DNA from: CBDCUE01 sp965222515
Lineage (GTDB): Bacteria > Pseudomonadota > Alphaproteobacteria > Rickettsiales > JABIRX01
DNA length: 64,000 nt
Assembly (NCBI GenBank): GCA_965222515.1
Contig: CBDCUE010000019.1
Coordinates: 62,001 to 126,000, forward strand
Reading direction: 5' to 3'
Shown: one piece after another, positions 18,052 to 26,414 of the stretch
Layout of the letters: the number at the start of each line of letters is the position of its first letter
Position numbering within the stretch: the stretch's first letter is position 1
The notes under the pieces: model-generated
The model's database searches: none
The model's input: the letters and a program-made list of their open reading frames with translations, nothing else
What the model was told of the DNA's origin: nothing
Program-made: the position numbers and the translations under genes

Positions 18052-19533
18052 TTATTTTAATTTATCCACTAATTTTTTACTATAATCTTGTATTTCCACT
18101 TGCCATAATCTTATATTTTTTGGAGTAATGCCTGCCCAACTATAAATCAAATTTTCTTGTTGCTTTAAAATTTGCCTTCTCCACTTATCTGCATATTTTA
18201 TTAATTTTTTATATTGTTTTTTTTCCTTATAAGATTTCTTTTCTTTTGTTTGCAATTCATCCAATTTTTTTCTTAATCTCTTATCATTCATTACAATAAC
18301 AAAAATATGCTTTTTTTGATTAACATTTACATAACCAGCAAGAGATGAGACAAAATGCATAGAACCTGTTTTTGCCCAAATATTTAATGGTAATTTTCTA
18401 AATCTTCTTCTTAAAGTTCCTTCTAAAGCAGAGATGGGAAAAAAACTATTAGCATAATAATTGCCATATTTTTTTTCTTTAAGTTGCTTTAACACAGCTA
18501 AAATATTTTCTATGTAGATAGTTGACTTACTTGCCAAACCAGAGCCATTCTGCCAATTTAACTCTTGCCAATCAAGAAACGGAAACTCTCTATCATACCA
18601 ATTTTTCATACAATTCGCCGCTTCTTTTATTGAAATATTCTGACATTCTAATTTTTTAGCAATATGTAGCAAAAACAACTCACTAGTTAAATTATGACTA
18701 TTTCTAAGATTATGTTTTACTATATCCTTTAATTCTTTGCCTTCATAGCTAAATAATAATTTAGCATTGTTTTTATACCCTTGAGTGATGCCATTTATGC
18801 TTACACCTTCATTTTCTAACAAAGTTTTTAAACCATTTGCCACATATCTCCCATTATCTTTCACTGGCAAAGCCAGATTATTATAGATTTTTTTAACTTT
18901 CCATAAACCTTTTCCTAAAAATTGTGGCTCCTCTTGTTTTTTATTTTTTTTAAATGATAAACTTTTATAGTTAGGAACTAGATTATATTCACCATTTTTA
19001 CTCTCTTTATTAATCAAAAAATAATTATCTCGAAAAGTAAGAGAGGACACTCCAGGATTATATAATGCTGAACTTGGTTGCTCATTATTGATATTATCCC
19101 TTGTTATAAAATAATCATTTCTATAAATTAATATTCCTGTAACTGCCTTAATTCCTCGTGCTTTAATTTCCAAAACTATATTTTGCAAATCAGGAAATCC
19201 TAAAGATGGATCTCCCCTGCCCTCTATAATTAAATTTCCATTTAACACAGATTCTTTTATATGACCTTGATATAAAATATTTGTTTTAAATTTATGATTT
19301 ATAGGAAATAATTCTAACATTGCATAAGCAGTTAGAAGTTTAAAAATAGATGCTGGAATAATTTCTGCTTCAATGTTATAGCTATCTACTATATCATCTC
19401 GTTTTGTATCATAGAGCAAGAAAGAAACTTCTTTTGCTTCTATCTTTTTACTGTCAGGAATATGAAATTCCTTTTTAGCCGAGCAAGAGCCAAGCAAAAA
19501 GATTAATATTATTATTTTTAAGTAAGAAAACAT
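18052..19533 (-). CDS. dacB: D-alanyl-D-alanine carboxypeptidase/endopeptidase, PBP4 (peptidase S13)
   Basis: 493-residue penicillin-binding protein that trims or cleaves peptidoglycan cross-links. A lipoprotein signal is visible (MFSYLKIIILIFLLGSCSAK, lipobox LLGSC). The three S13 active-site motifs are present: SIFK with the nucleophile Ser62, SHN in RNSHNLTSELFLL near residue 280, and KTG in IWAKTGSMHFVSSLAGYVN near residue 390. A lysine-rich insertion sits near the C-terminus. It indicates that the organism still builds and remodels a cell wall. It is divergent from the glycosyltransferase gene at 19563. Confidence 0.92.
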   Translation of the reverse strand: MFSYLKIIILIFLLGSCSAKKEFHIPDSKKIEAKEVSFLLYDTKRDDIVDSYNIEAEIIPASIFKLLTAYAMLELFPINHKFKTNILYQGHIKESVLNGNLIIEGRGDPSLGFPDLQNIVLEIKARGIKAVTGILIYRNDYFITRDNINNEQPSSALYNPGVSSLTFRDNYFLINKESKNGEYNLVPNYKSLSFKKNKKQEEPQFLGKGLWKVKKIYNNLALPVKDNGRYVANGLKTLLENEGVSINGITQGYKNNAKLLFSYEGKELKDIVKHNLRNSHNLTSELFLLHIAKKLECQNISIKEAANCMKNWYDREFPFLDWQELNWQNGSGLASKSTIYIENILAVLKQLKEKKYGNYYANSFFPISALEGTLRRRFRKLPLNIWAKTGSMHFVSSLAGYVNVNQKKHIFVIVMNDKRLRKKLDELQTKEKKSYKEKKQYKKLIKYADKWRRQILKQQENLIYSWAGITPKNIRLWQVEIQDYSKKLVDKLK

Positions 19534-19562
19534 ATAGTAACATAAATATCAAAGAAAAATAT

Positions 19563-20408
19563 ATGAAAGGTCCATTAATTTCAATTATAATTCCAACATA
19601 TAATAGAAAAAACATTATATCAACAGCAATTGACTCTTGTCTTCAACAAATTTATCAAAACACAGAAATTATCATTATAGATGATGGCAGTATTGATGGT
19701 AGTTTTGAATTTTTAAAAAATAAATATGGCAAAAAAATTAGAATTTGGCAAATCAAACATCAAGGTGTTAGTAGTGCAAGAAATATTGCAATAAATAAAT
19801 CACGGGGGGAATGGTTGGCATTTTTAGATTCTGATGATTTTTTTCACAAAGACAAATTAAGCAAACAAATTTCTCTTATCAACGAAAATCCTAATTATAA
19901 GATTTGTCATAGCGAAGAAATATGGATTAAAGATGGGGTCAGAATTAATCCCCATAAAAAACACAAAAAAATCTCCGAAAACATATTTTTTAGATCTATT
20001 GAATTATGCTCAATTTCTATATCCACTGTTTTAATCAAAAAAGAGATTTTTGCTGAGCTAGGAAATTTTGATGAAACTATACCAGCTTGTGAAGATTATG
20101 ATTTATGGCTTAGAGTAACTGCAAAATATCCTGTATTATTGCACCACGAAAATCTAACCACAAAATTTGGTGGGCATAAAGATCAATTATCAAAAAAACA
20201 TTGGGGTATGGATAGATTTAGAATTTATGCTTTAGATAAAATTTACAAAAGTAATATTAATCAAGAACAAAAAAATTTGGTAAAGAAAATTTTGCTAAAA
20301 AAATTAAAAATTTTTATTAAAGGAGCAAAAAAACATAATAATTTAGAATATTTAACAAAATACCAGAATATGTTAGCAAATTATGAGTCAATAAGAAAAC
20401 TTAAATAA
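19563..20408 (+). CDS. Family 2 glycosyltransferase
   Basis: 281 residues with the GT-A fold start ISIIIPTYNRKNIISTAIDS, the nucleotide-binding IIIDDGSIDGS and the metal-binding FLDSDDFF. A conserved acidic region PACEDYDLWLRVTAKYPVLL follows. It uses a nucleotide-sugar donor, probably for surface polysaccharide or lipid glycosylation. Acceptor and sugar cannot be told from sequence. It is divergent from the PBP4 gene with a 29-base gap. Confidence 0.9.
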   Translation: MKGPLISIIIPTYNRKNIISTAIDSCLQQIYQNTEIIIIDDGSIDGSFEFLKNKYGKKIRIWQIKHQGVSSARNIAINKSRGEWLAFLDSDDFFHKDKLSKQISLINENPNYKICHSEEIWIKDGVRINPHKKHKKISENIFFRSIELCSISISTVLIKKEIFAELGNFDETIPACEDYDLWLRVTAKYPVLLHHENLTTKFGGHKDQLSKKHWGMDRFRIYALDKIYKSNINQEQKNLVKKILLKKLKIFIKGAKKHNNLEYLTKYQNMLANYESIRKLK

Positions 20409-20500
20409 TATAACTAAAACAAAATTAACATCTTGTTTTTTTGTCAACGAATTAGTGAATATTTACATTATTTAGACTGGAGTCCCTTTATATGGTATTG

Positions 20501-20966
20501 CTAAATAAAAGTTGATAATAATAATTCTTTATTAAAAAGCATAAGCAAAGAATTTTCTATCATATCAATAGCTTTAGAATATCTTTTAGTTTTTCTGTTA
20601 AATATAGCAAGATCATTTCTTCTTCAATATTTTTGAAAACTTTCTTATCCAATGCATAATAAGTGGATTACTTACCCCTTCAAGTCTTTCAATAGATCTT
20701 ATACTATTTTAGTTTTATAATTGTCCTATATCCTTCAATTTTTTGGCTATAGGTCAATTATAAAGCTAAAATAGTATTATTCCTACTCCTTCTAAATACA
20801 TTTTTATTACTTTTTCTTTTTTTTCCATACTATATTTTTCTCTTTTATCACCAATTACAAAAGGTCTTAAGCACTCTTTGCATTTGTATCTTTGAGAATT
20901 ATTCTTAGAAAAACCATATTTAACTAATTTACTGCTCTTGCAGTGTTTACAACTTATTTTAGACAT
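20501..20966 (-). pseudogene. IS1 transposase InsA/InsB remnant
   Basis: InsA begins at 20966 with the zinc-finger start MSKISCKHCKSSKLVKYGFS, then QRYKCKECLRPFVIG and KVIKMYLEGVGI. A MITE at 20701-20777 interrupts it. The frame resumes as RSIERLEGVSNPLIMHWIRK, then jumps to the InsB C-terminus RNDLAIFNRKTKRYSKAIDM and stops at 20501. The catalytic core is deleted, so the copy cannot encode an active enzyme. Confidence 0.8.
20701..20777. repeat. IS630-derived MITE, short copy
   Basis: A 77-base palindromic element with ends ATACTATTTTAGTTTTATAA and TTATAAAGCTAAAATAGTAT. It is inserted in the IS1 InsA frame at a TA. The ends match the terminal repeat next to the IS630 transposase fragment at 63002 and the longer copy at 43347-43506. 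Confidence 0.8.
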
Positions 20967-21103
20967 AACAATTATTATTTTTGGGGTTAAAATTCTAACT
21001 TTAATCTTTCTTATTAATAATGCCAACTCTTATTTAGCAATGCCATTTAATATTATTAATCAGCTATATTATTTTGTGAATTTATGTATATAATTCCCTT
21101 AAA

Positions 21104-22390
21104 TTATTCTTGGTAAACTAATTTCCCTGCTAAAAAAGTTTTTATTGCTTTTCCTTTGAATTTTCTGTTTAAAAATGGGCTGTTTTTTGATTTTGATAAA
21201 ACATCTTGCCATTGCCACTCTTGATTTAGATCTATTACTACCAAATCAGCAATTGCCCCTTTTTTTATTTCTCCTCTAGCTATATCAATAATTTTTGCTG
21301 GATTGCAAGTTATTTTTTGCAATAATTCAATCAAAGATAATGTTTTATTGTGATATAATTCTAAAGAAATAGATAACATTGTTTCTACTCCAGTAATACC
21401 AAATGATGCTTTTTCTAAAGGTTTGTTTTTTGATTCTAATTCATGCGGAGCATGATCTGTTGCTATGGCATCTATTGTGCCATCTTTTAGACCTTCAATT
21501 AATGCTATTCTATCTTGTTCGCTTCTCAAAGGTGGATTCATTTTGGCATTTGAGCCATATTCAAGCAAAGCCTCGTCTGTTAAGCTAAAATGGTGGGGAG
21601 TTACCTCTGCGGTTACTTTTAAGCCATCTTTTTTTGCTTGTTTGACATAAAATAAGGCCTCTTTTGTTGAGCAATGCAATAGATGATATTTTGCACCTGT
21701 TAATCTGGCAAGTTCAATGTCTCTTGCAACAATAATTGACTCTGAAATATTGGCAATTCCCTTAACATTAAGTTTTTTTGATATTTCTCCTTCATTTATT
21801 GCTCCTCCTGCAGAAATATCAAGATCTTCGGCATGTTGAGCAATTAATTTATTAACATTTTTTGCTTTTTCTAAAGCTTTTCTCATCAAATGAGCATTCA
21901 TTACAGGCAACCCATCATCGGTAAAACCAACCACTAATTTTGATTTAGCCAATTCTGCAAAATCCGTTAATTCTTTACCTTGCATATTTTTGCTAATGGC
22001 AGCATAGATATAAATATTACAAAATGCTTCTTTTTTGGCTTTTTCTTCTAAATATTTTATAGTTGCTAAATTATCTATCACAGGATTAGTGTTAGGTTGG
22101 CAAATTACCGAGGTGATTCCACCAGAGGAAGCTGCTTTGCTTCCTGTTACTAAATCTTCTTTGTGAAGCTGTCCTGGATCACGAAAATGCACTTGTAAAT
22201 CAATTAATCCTGGGCAGACAACATTATTTTTGCAATCTATAGTCTTGTAATTTTTATTATATTTTTTTTGTAAATTTGTACCAAAATCAATGATTTTATC
22301 ATTCTCAATTATTATTTCTCCCATTTGGTCATAATTTGATTTTGGGTCAATGATTCTAGCATTGATTAAAATTTTATTGTTATTTTGCAT
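21104..22390 (-). CDS. pyrC: Dihydroorotase
   Basis: 428-residue amidohydrolase of pyrimidine synthesis (carbamoyl-aspartate to dihydroorotate), class I type. Visible pieces are NVVCPGLIDLQVHFRDPGQL, SKAASSGGITSVICQPNTNP, KYHLLHCSTKEAL, TAEVTPHHFSLTDEALLEYG and AIATDHAPHE. The N-terminal metal motif reads QVHFR where most active class I enzymes have HxHxR, so the first histidine is glutamine. It may still be active, or may be a PyrC-like partner subunit. It stands alone, divergent from the lipoprotein cluster. Confidence 0.85.
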   Translation of the reverse strand: MQNNNKILINARIIDPKSNYDQMGEIIIENDKIIDFGTNLQKKYNKNYKTIDCKNNVVCPGLIDLQVHFRDPGQLHKEDLVTGSKAASSGGITSVICQPNTNPVIDNLATIKYLEEKAKKEAFCNIYIYAAISKNMQGKELTDFAELAKSKLVVGFTDDGLPVMNAHLMRKALEKAKNVNKLIAQHAEDLDISAGGAINEGEISKKLNVKGIANISESIIVARDIELARLTGAKYHLLHCSTKEALFYVKQAKKDGLKVTAEVTPHHFSLTDEALLEYGSNAKMNPPLRSEQDRIALIEGLKDGTIDAIATDHAPHELESKNKPLEKASFGITGVETMLSISLELYHNKTLSLIELLQKITCNPAKIIDIARGEIKKGAIADLVVIDLNQEWQWQDVLSKSKNSPFLNRKFKGKAIKTFLAGKLVYQE

Positions 22391-22501
22391 ATTTAGTTTG
22401 AGAGTTAAAAATGGGGATTTTTTTTAAAATAGTATTATTTTTCTTGAATAGCAACTCTTTTTATGCTATAATGCTGTCAAACTATAAATGATTTTACTGA
22501 T

Positions 22502-22825
22502 ATGATAAGAATAATTCTACTAATTACATTCTTAAATTTTTCTCTTACTTCTTGCATAGAAGGTTGGACAACATTGCCTAAATCTTGGAATTGGAAATCA
22601 GGAACTATACCTATGATGAGAGGAGTTCCTGACAAGGATGATGATTTTTCTAAAGGTTTTAGAGATGGGTGTATGAGTGTTATGTATTATATGGGGCATG
22701 GCTTAAGTAGGTTAACACCTGTGCAGTTTGATGGTTGGAAATTAACAACTAGTGCAAAATATGCTAGTGGTTTTGATTGGGCACATGAATATTGTACCTA
22801 TATGTATGATTGGGATATATATTAG
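22502..22825 (+). CDS. Small lipoprotein, DGC-motif family, member 1
   Basis: 107 residues. The lipoprotein signal is MIRIILLITFLNFSLTSCIE (lipobox LTSC). The mature part has FSKGFRDGCMSVMYYMGHGL and a C-terminal block YASGFDWAHEYCTYMYDW. It is one of four tandem paralogues sharing an F-x-x-G-x-x-D-G-C core and a second cysteine near the C-terminus, which could form a disulfide. The family is not known to me. It is likely an envelope protein in an operon with the next three genes. Confidence 0.75.
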   Translation: MIRIILLITFLNFSLTSCIEGWTTLPKSWNWKSGTIPMMRGVPDKDDDFSKGFRDGCMSVMYYMGHGLSRLTPVQFDGWKLTTSAKYASGFDWAHEYCTYMYDWDIY

Positions 22826-22829
22826 AATT

Positions 22830-23471
22830 ATGATAAAAAAAGTTGTTTTTACATTATTAATATTGATGAGCATCACTTCTTGCTCCGAATCATCTTTGTT
22901 TAAAGCTAGTTTAAGTCCCTTGCATAAAATTGATTTAGATTATTTACCAGAAGCTGCAAAAAAAGGTTATTATAATGGTTCTAAGTTTCAGATTCAAAAT
23001 AGAGAAAAAGAAAGTTTTCTAAATAGAGCAAGTTATTTAGAGCTTGATAATGAGTTAATGCTACATTCTAGAATATATAGAAAATTCCAAAATTTAGGTT
23101 CATGGTATTATGGAATATATTTTAGAGCTTATTTATTGCATGATGAGTCATTATTTGTTCATCATTGGAAAATCAGAAGTAGAGGCTTGCCTTTTAGCAA
23201 AGCAAGGCAATCATTAACAGATGCTCCGCCTGGACCTCCTGAATTTCGTGAAGGCTGGAAGGATGGCTGTGATGCTGGAACCATTGCAGGAGGAAATTTG
23301 GGAGATAAATTTTTAAGATATAAAAAATCATTTTACTATAATCCTAAATATATTGATGTAGAAAATGACCGTTTAGAACCAAAATATTATAAAGGGTTCT
23401 ATACAGCATTGTGGGCCTGTGGTAGACAAAAGCAGTTAGAAAAAACCACTGATAAAGAATTCTTATATTAA
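22830..23471 (+). CDS. Small lipoprotein, DGC-motif family, member 2
   Basis: 213 residues from the ATG at 22830 (MIKKVVFTLLILMSITSCSE, lipobox ITSC). The upstream in-frame ATG at 22752 would bury the signal peptide and lies inside member 1. The core reads FREGWKDGCDAGTIAGGN, with a C-terminal block KGFYTALWACGRQ. It is longer than its siblings because of an N-terminal domain of about 100 residues before the core. It starts 5 bases after member 1. Confidence 0.75.
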   Translation: MIKKVVFTLLILMSITSCSESSLFKASLSPLHKIDLDYLPEAAKKGYYNGSKFQIQNREKESFLNRASYLELDNELMLHSRIYRKFQNLGSWYYGIYFRAYLLHDESLFVHHWKIRSRGLPFSKARQSLTDAPPGPPEFREGWKDGCDAGTIAGGNLGDKFLRYKKSFYYNPKYIDVENDRLEPKYYKGFYTALWACGRQKQLEKTTDKEFLY

Positions 23472-23479
23472 AAAACTAT

Positions 23480-23989
23480 ATGATAAAAAAAATAACAATT
23501 CTTCTAATAATAGTAATATCTTTGAATTCTTGTGCTAGAGTAAAATGGTTATTTTTTCCTAGAAGAGTCCTAAATATTAAAGCTGATAACAATAATTCTG
23601 CAATTTTATTAAAAGGTTTATATGATGGCTGTGAAACTCTCTTTGCCGCTAGAGGAAATAGTTTTATGAGAATGATGTTTAAACTTCAGATAGATGAAAA
23701 GTTGATGTTAATCGATGGATATTGGCAAGGATGGCAACAGGGCTCTCAGCATTGTTTCTTGCCTGCTATTGTAGAGCATGGAAGATTAGATAAGGATGCA
23801 GATACATCTGTGAGTAAATGGCTTGGTAGCAGAGGGCAGGCTGGAGTTTTTGATAATAAATGGTTTGGTGGTGGACTTGATATTAACCTTGGTGGAGGAC
23901 ATAAAGTACAAATACCAGGAGAAGGTGAGTCTTTAAATTTTTGGGAGTCTAGATGTACAATAAGTTGGGGAGGTTGTAGAGATGAATAA
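23480..23989 (+). CDS. Small lipoprotein, DGC-motif family, member 3
   Basis: 169 residues. The signal is MIKKITILLIIVISLNSCAR (lipobox LNSC). The core reads LLKGLYDGCETLFAARGNSF and the second block is YWQGWQQGSQHC. A glycine-rich C-terminal tail (FGGGLDINLGGGHK) follows. Its 3' end overlaps member 4 by 8 bases. Same unknown family and operon as the neighbouring lipoproteins. Confidence 0.75.
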   Translation: MIKKITILLIIVISLNSCARVKWLFFPRRVLNIKADNNNSAILLKGLYDGCETLFAARGNSFMRMMFKLQIDEKLMLIDGYWQGWQQGSQHCFLPAIVEHGRLDKDADTSVSKWLGSRGQAGVFDNKWFGGGLDINLGGGHKVQIPGEGESLNFWESRCTISWGGCRDE

Positions 23990-24449
23990 AAAAATAGTCG
24001 CACTAATATTAATTATTTTATTTGCTAGCTCTTGTAGTAATCATAATTTATTTGCACCAAATAAGAAAGTATTTAGATTCCTAAACAAGAAATTTGCAAA
24101 TGATTCTCCAATCTTTAAAAAAGGTTTATTAGATGGTTGTGAAACTGGTTTTTCTCTTACTGGATTTTCTAATGTTTATTATAGTACTTTTTATAAATTT
24201 AAATATGATTACAATTCTACAAATAAGAAATATCACAGAGCTTTTTCTGTTGCTTTTAAGTTTTGTAGACAATATTCTGTTGGAACATTGCATGAAACAA
24301 AGATGAGAGCTGTTCTACCTGGTGAGAAGCCTGGAGGAAATCCTTATGCACGAATTTTACCATTAGATGAGGCATCCAAAGGTCATTCTATTTTTGGTAA
24401 TGTATTTAATATAGATAGATTAGGTGGAGGAGGTTTTGATACTTTTTAA
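23982..24449 (+). CDS. Small lipoprotein, DGC-motif family, member 4
   Basis: 155 residues. The signal is MNKKIVALILIILFASSCSN (lipobox ASSC). The core reads FKKGLLDGCETGFSLTGFSN, close to member 3, followed by YHRAFSVAFKFCRQYSVG. The tail ends in a Gly-rich RLGGGGFDTF. The order core, then aromatic-Ala-x-x-Ala, then Cys is kept in members 1, 2 and 4, which supports descent from one ancestor by tandem duplication. Confidence 0.75.
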   Translation: MNKKIVALILIILFASSCSNHNLFAPNKKVFRFLNKKFANDSPIFKKGLLDGCETGFSLTGFSNVYYSTFYKFKYDYNSTNKKYHRAFSVAFKFCRQYSVGTLHETKMRAVLPGEKPGGNPYARILPLDEASKGHSIFGNVFNIDRLGGGGFDTF

Positions 24450-24463
24450 AAAATAAAGTTGTT

Positions 24464-24537
24464 CGTGTAAATGTTAATAAGATTGCAAAATGCTAATAAC
24501 TAACTTACCTTAACTTAAAAAAAATTAACTTAAAAAA
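24464..24537 (+). promoter_or_regulatory. Shared upstream element, ftsY copy
   Basis: Starts CGTGTAAATGTTAATAAGAT and ends TTAACTT plus an A-run directly before the ftsY ATG, with an extra partial repeat of AATTAACTTAAAAAA. It matches the elements ahead of metE and the RluB-like gene. Confidence 0.45.
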
Positions 24538-25476
24538 ATGTTTATAAAATGGTTTTGTCAATTTTTTAGAAAAAAAAAGCCTTTAGTTGTAATAGTGAAG
24601 CAATCTTTTTTTGATAATGATTTAAAAAAAACATTTCAGCAGAATAATATCAATCAGCAATTTTTAGAAAAATTAGAGCATAGTTTGATAAAATCTGATA
24701 TGGGGGTGGTAAGTACCAATATTATTCTAGAAAAGATTAGCCAAGAAAAAATAGCAAAAGACAGTGATTTTAATGATGTTGTGAATTTAATAAAAACATC
24801 ATTAAAAAAGAAATTATCTATTTATGAAAAAAGGATTAATATTGAAAGCCATAAACCATATGTTATAATTTTTCTTGGAGTAAATGGTAGCGGTAAAACA
24901 ACTAATTTAGGAAAAATTGCACATAAATTTAAACAAGATGGAAAAAAAGTGTTGATTGCAGCTTGCGATACTTTTCGAGCAGGAGCTGGACAGCAATTAG
25001 ATGTTTGGGCAAAAAGAGCAAATTGTGATATATTTATGAGTGAGAAAGAAGGGTCAGATCCAGCCTCAGTTGCTTATCAGTCATTTGAAAAAGCGAAAAA
25101 AGAGAATTACGATATATTATTAATTGATACAGCAGGAAGATTGCAGAATCAAACTAACTTAATGCAGCAATTAAGTAAAATAAATAGAGTTTTAAAAAAA
25201 CTAGATGAAAATGCACCCCATACATCTTTATTAGTAATAGATGGTACAACTGGACAAAATGCTGCAAAACAAGTTGAAATTTTTAATCATCATATTAATT
25301 TAGATGGCTTGATTATAACAAAATTAGATGGAACGGCAAAAGGTGGTGTGTTAGTTGCTATAACTGATAAATATAAATTGCCTGTGTATTTTGTTGGTAA
25401 TGGTGAAAAAATAGAGGATATAGAGGAATTTTCAGTAGATGAATATTTAGATAATATATTTAATATAAGAATATGA
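24538..25476 (+). CDS. ftsY: Signal recognition particle receptor FtsY
   Basis: 312-residue SRP-type GTPase that docks ribosome-nascent chain-SRP complexes at the inner membrane. The N domain is followed by the G domain with GVNGSGKTTNLGKIAHKF (P-loop), ACDTFRAGAGQQLDVWA, LLIDTAGRLQNQTNLMQQL, TTGQNA, and TKLDGTAKGGVLVAITDKY with GNGEKIEDIEEF at the end. The acidic A domain of E. coli FtsY is almost absent, leaving a short basic-hydrophobic N-terminus. The next gene overlaps its stop by 4 bases. Confidence 0.95.
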   Translation: MFIKWFCQFFRKKKPLVVIVKQSFFDNDLKKTFQQNNINQQFLEKLEHSLIKSDMGVVSTNIILEKISQEKIAKDSDFNDVVNLIKTSLKKKLSIYEKRINIESHKPYVIIFLGVNGSGKTTNLGKIAHKFKQDGKKVLIAACDTFRAGAGQQLDVWAKRANCDIFMSEKEGSDPASVAYQSFEKAKKENYDILLIDTAGRLQNQTNLMQQLSKINRVLKKLDENAPHTSLLVIDGTTGQNAAKQVEIFNHHINLDGLIITKLDGTAKGGVLVAITDKYKLPVYFVGNGEKIEDIEEFSVDEYLDNIFNIRI

Positions 25477-26303
25477 AAAATCCTTTTATTTATATCATTT
25501 TAGTTGATTATAATTCTAGTTTTTTAACTAAAAAAGCAGTTTTATCATTGCAAAAATCAAAATATCAAAATTTTCAAATTATTTTAAGTGATAATTCAGA
25601 TAAAGAATGTTTTGCTAAAGAATATTTGGCAGAAAATAATATTTTATATTTAAAAAATAAAGAAAATCTAGGATTTGGTAATGCTTGTAATAAGGCTATT
25701 AATTATATAAAAAGAGATTTTGATTATATTTATTTGTTTAATAATGATGCATTTTGTGAAGAAAATACCTTAGCTGAGTTAGTTAAAATAGCAAAAGAAC
25801 AAAATTTGGATATAGTTGGTTCAAAAATAATCAATCCTTTAAATAATGAAATACAATGTTTAGCAGGAGGTTTTTTAAATAGGTTTTTAGGAAAATCTAT
25901 TCACATTACTAAAGAAAAAAAATTAAAGAAGCTTGCATATGTTTGTGGAGCATCAATGTTTATTTCTAAAAAAACTCTTGAAAAGGTTGGTTTGTTTGAT
26001 CAAAAATTATTTTTATATTGGGATGATTTTGATTATTGTAAAAGAGCAATAAAAAAAAAAATGAAGATAGGTTATGCTGAAAAAAGTATAGTATATCATC
26101 TTGAGAGTAGCACTTCTGCAAAAATCCCTACAGTTAAAATATATTATAATTTCTTATCTTTTTGTTATATTTGCAAAAAATATAAATTCAAATATTTAAT
26201 TCCAATTAGTTATATTTTAAGAGTGGTTTTGTATTTAGTAAAATGCCAATTTTCAAGAATTTTTGTGCTTAGCAAGGCATTAAAAAAATCTTTTTCATTG
26301 TAG
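25473..26303 (+). CDS. Family 2 glycosyltransferase, rhamnosyltransferase-like
   Basis: 276 residues. The start YIILVDYNSSFLTKKAVLSL, IILSDNSD, NLGFGNACNKAINY and YLFNNDAFC are typical of WbbL/RfbN-type GT2 enzymes, with NND as the metal-binding motif. KLFLYWDDFDYCKRAIKK matches the later acidic motif. The C-terminus is hydrophobic and basic, suggesting membrane contact. It overlaps ftsY by 4 bases, so it is co-expressed with it. Probably used in surface glycan synthesis; donor and acceptor unknown. Confidence 0.88.
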   Translation: MKNPFIYIILVDYNSSFLTKKAVLSLQKSKYQNFQIILSDNSDKECFAKEYLAENNILYLKNKENLGFGNACNKAINYIKRDFDYIYLFNNDAFCEENTLAELVKIAKEQNLDIVGSKIINPLNNEIQCLAGGFLNRFLGKSIHITKEKKLKKLAYVCGASMFISKKTLEKVGLFDQKLFLYWDDFDYCKRAIKKKMKIGYAEKSIVYHLESSTSAKIPTVKIYYNFLSFCYICKKYKFKYLIPISYILRVVLYLVKCQFSRIFVLSKALKKSFSL

Positions 26304-26364
26304 AATTGAAATTATTAATAATACTGTGTTGCAAAAAGAATTTATGCTCGAGGTAATTGTATTA

Positions 26365-26414
26365 CTGTGTAAATGTTTAGTATATTCATAACAAGCTTAA
26401 CTAAAAAAACAAAA
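26365..26414 (+). promoter_or_regulatory. Shared upstream element, RluB-like copy
   Basis: Starts CTGTGTAAATGTTTAGTATA and ends ATAACAAGCTTAACT, then an A-rich run to the ATG at 26415. This is the same layout as ahead of metE and ftsY, but with a shorter middle. Confidence 0.45.

Larger units (their letters stand above)
20494..21044 (-). mobile_element. IS1-family element, internally deleted, with both terminal repeats
   Basis: A 551-base element bounded by inverted ends GGTATTGCTAAATAAAAGTT (20494 onward) and CAACTCTTATTTAGCAATGC (ending near 21043), which match apart from two bases in 21. Inside lie the InsA start and the InsB tail of an IS1 transposase, with the middle missing, and a 77-base MITE inserted in InsA. 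No clear target duplication remains. Confidence 0.75.
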
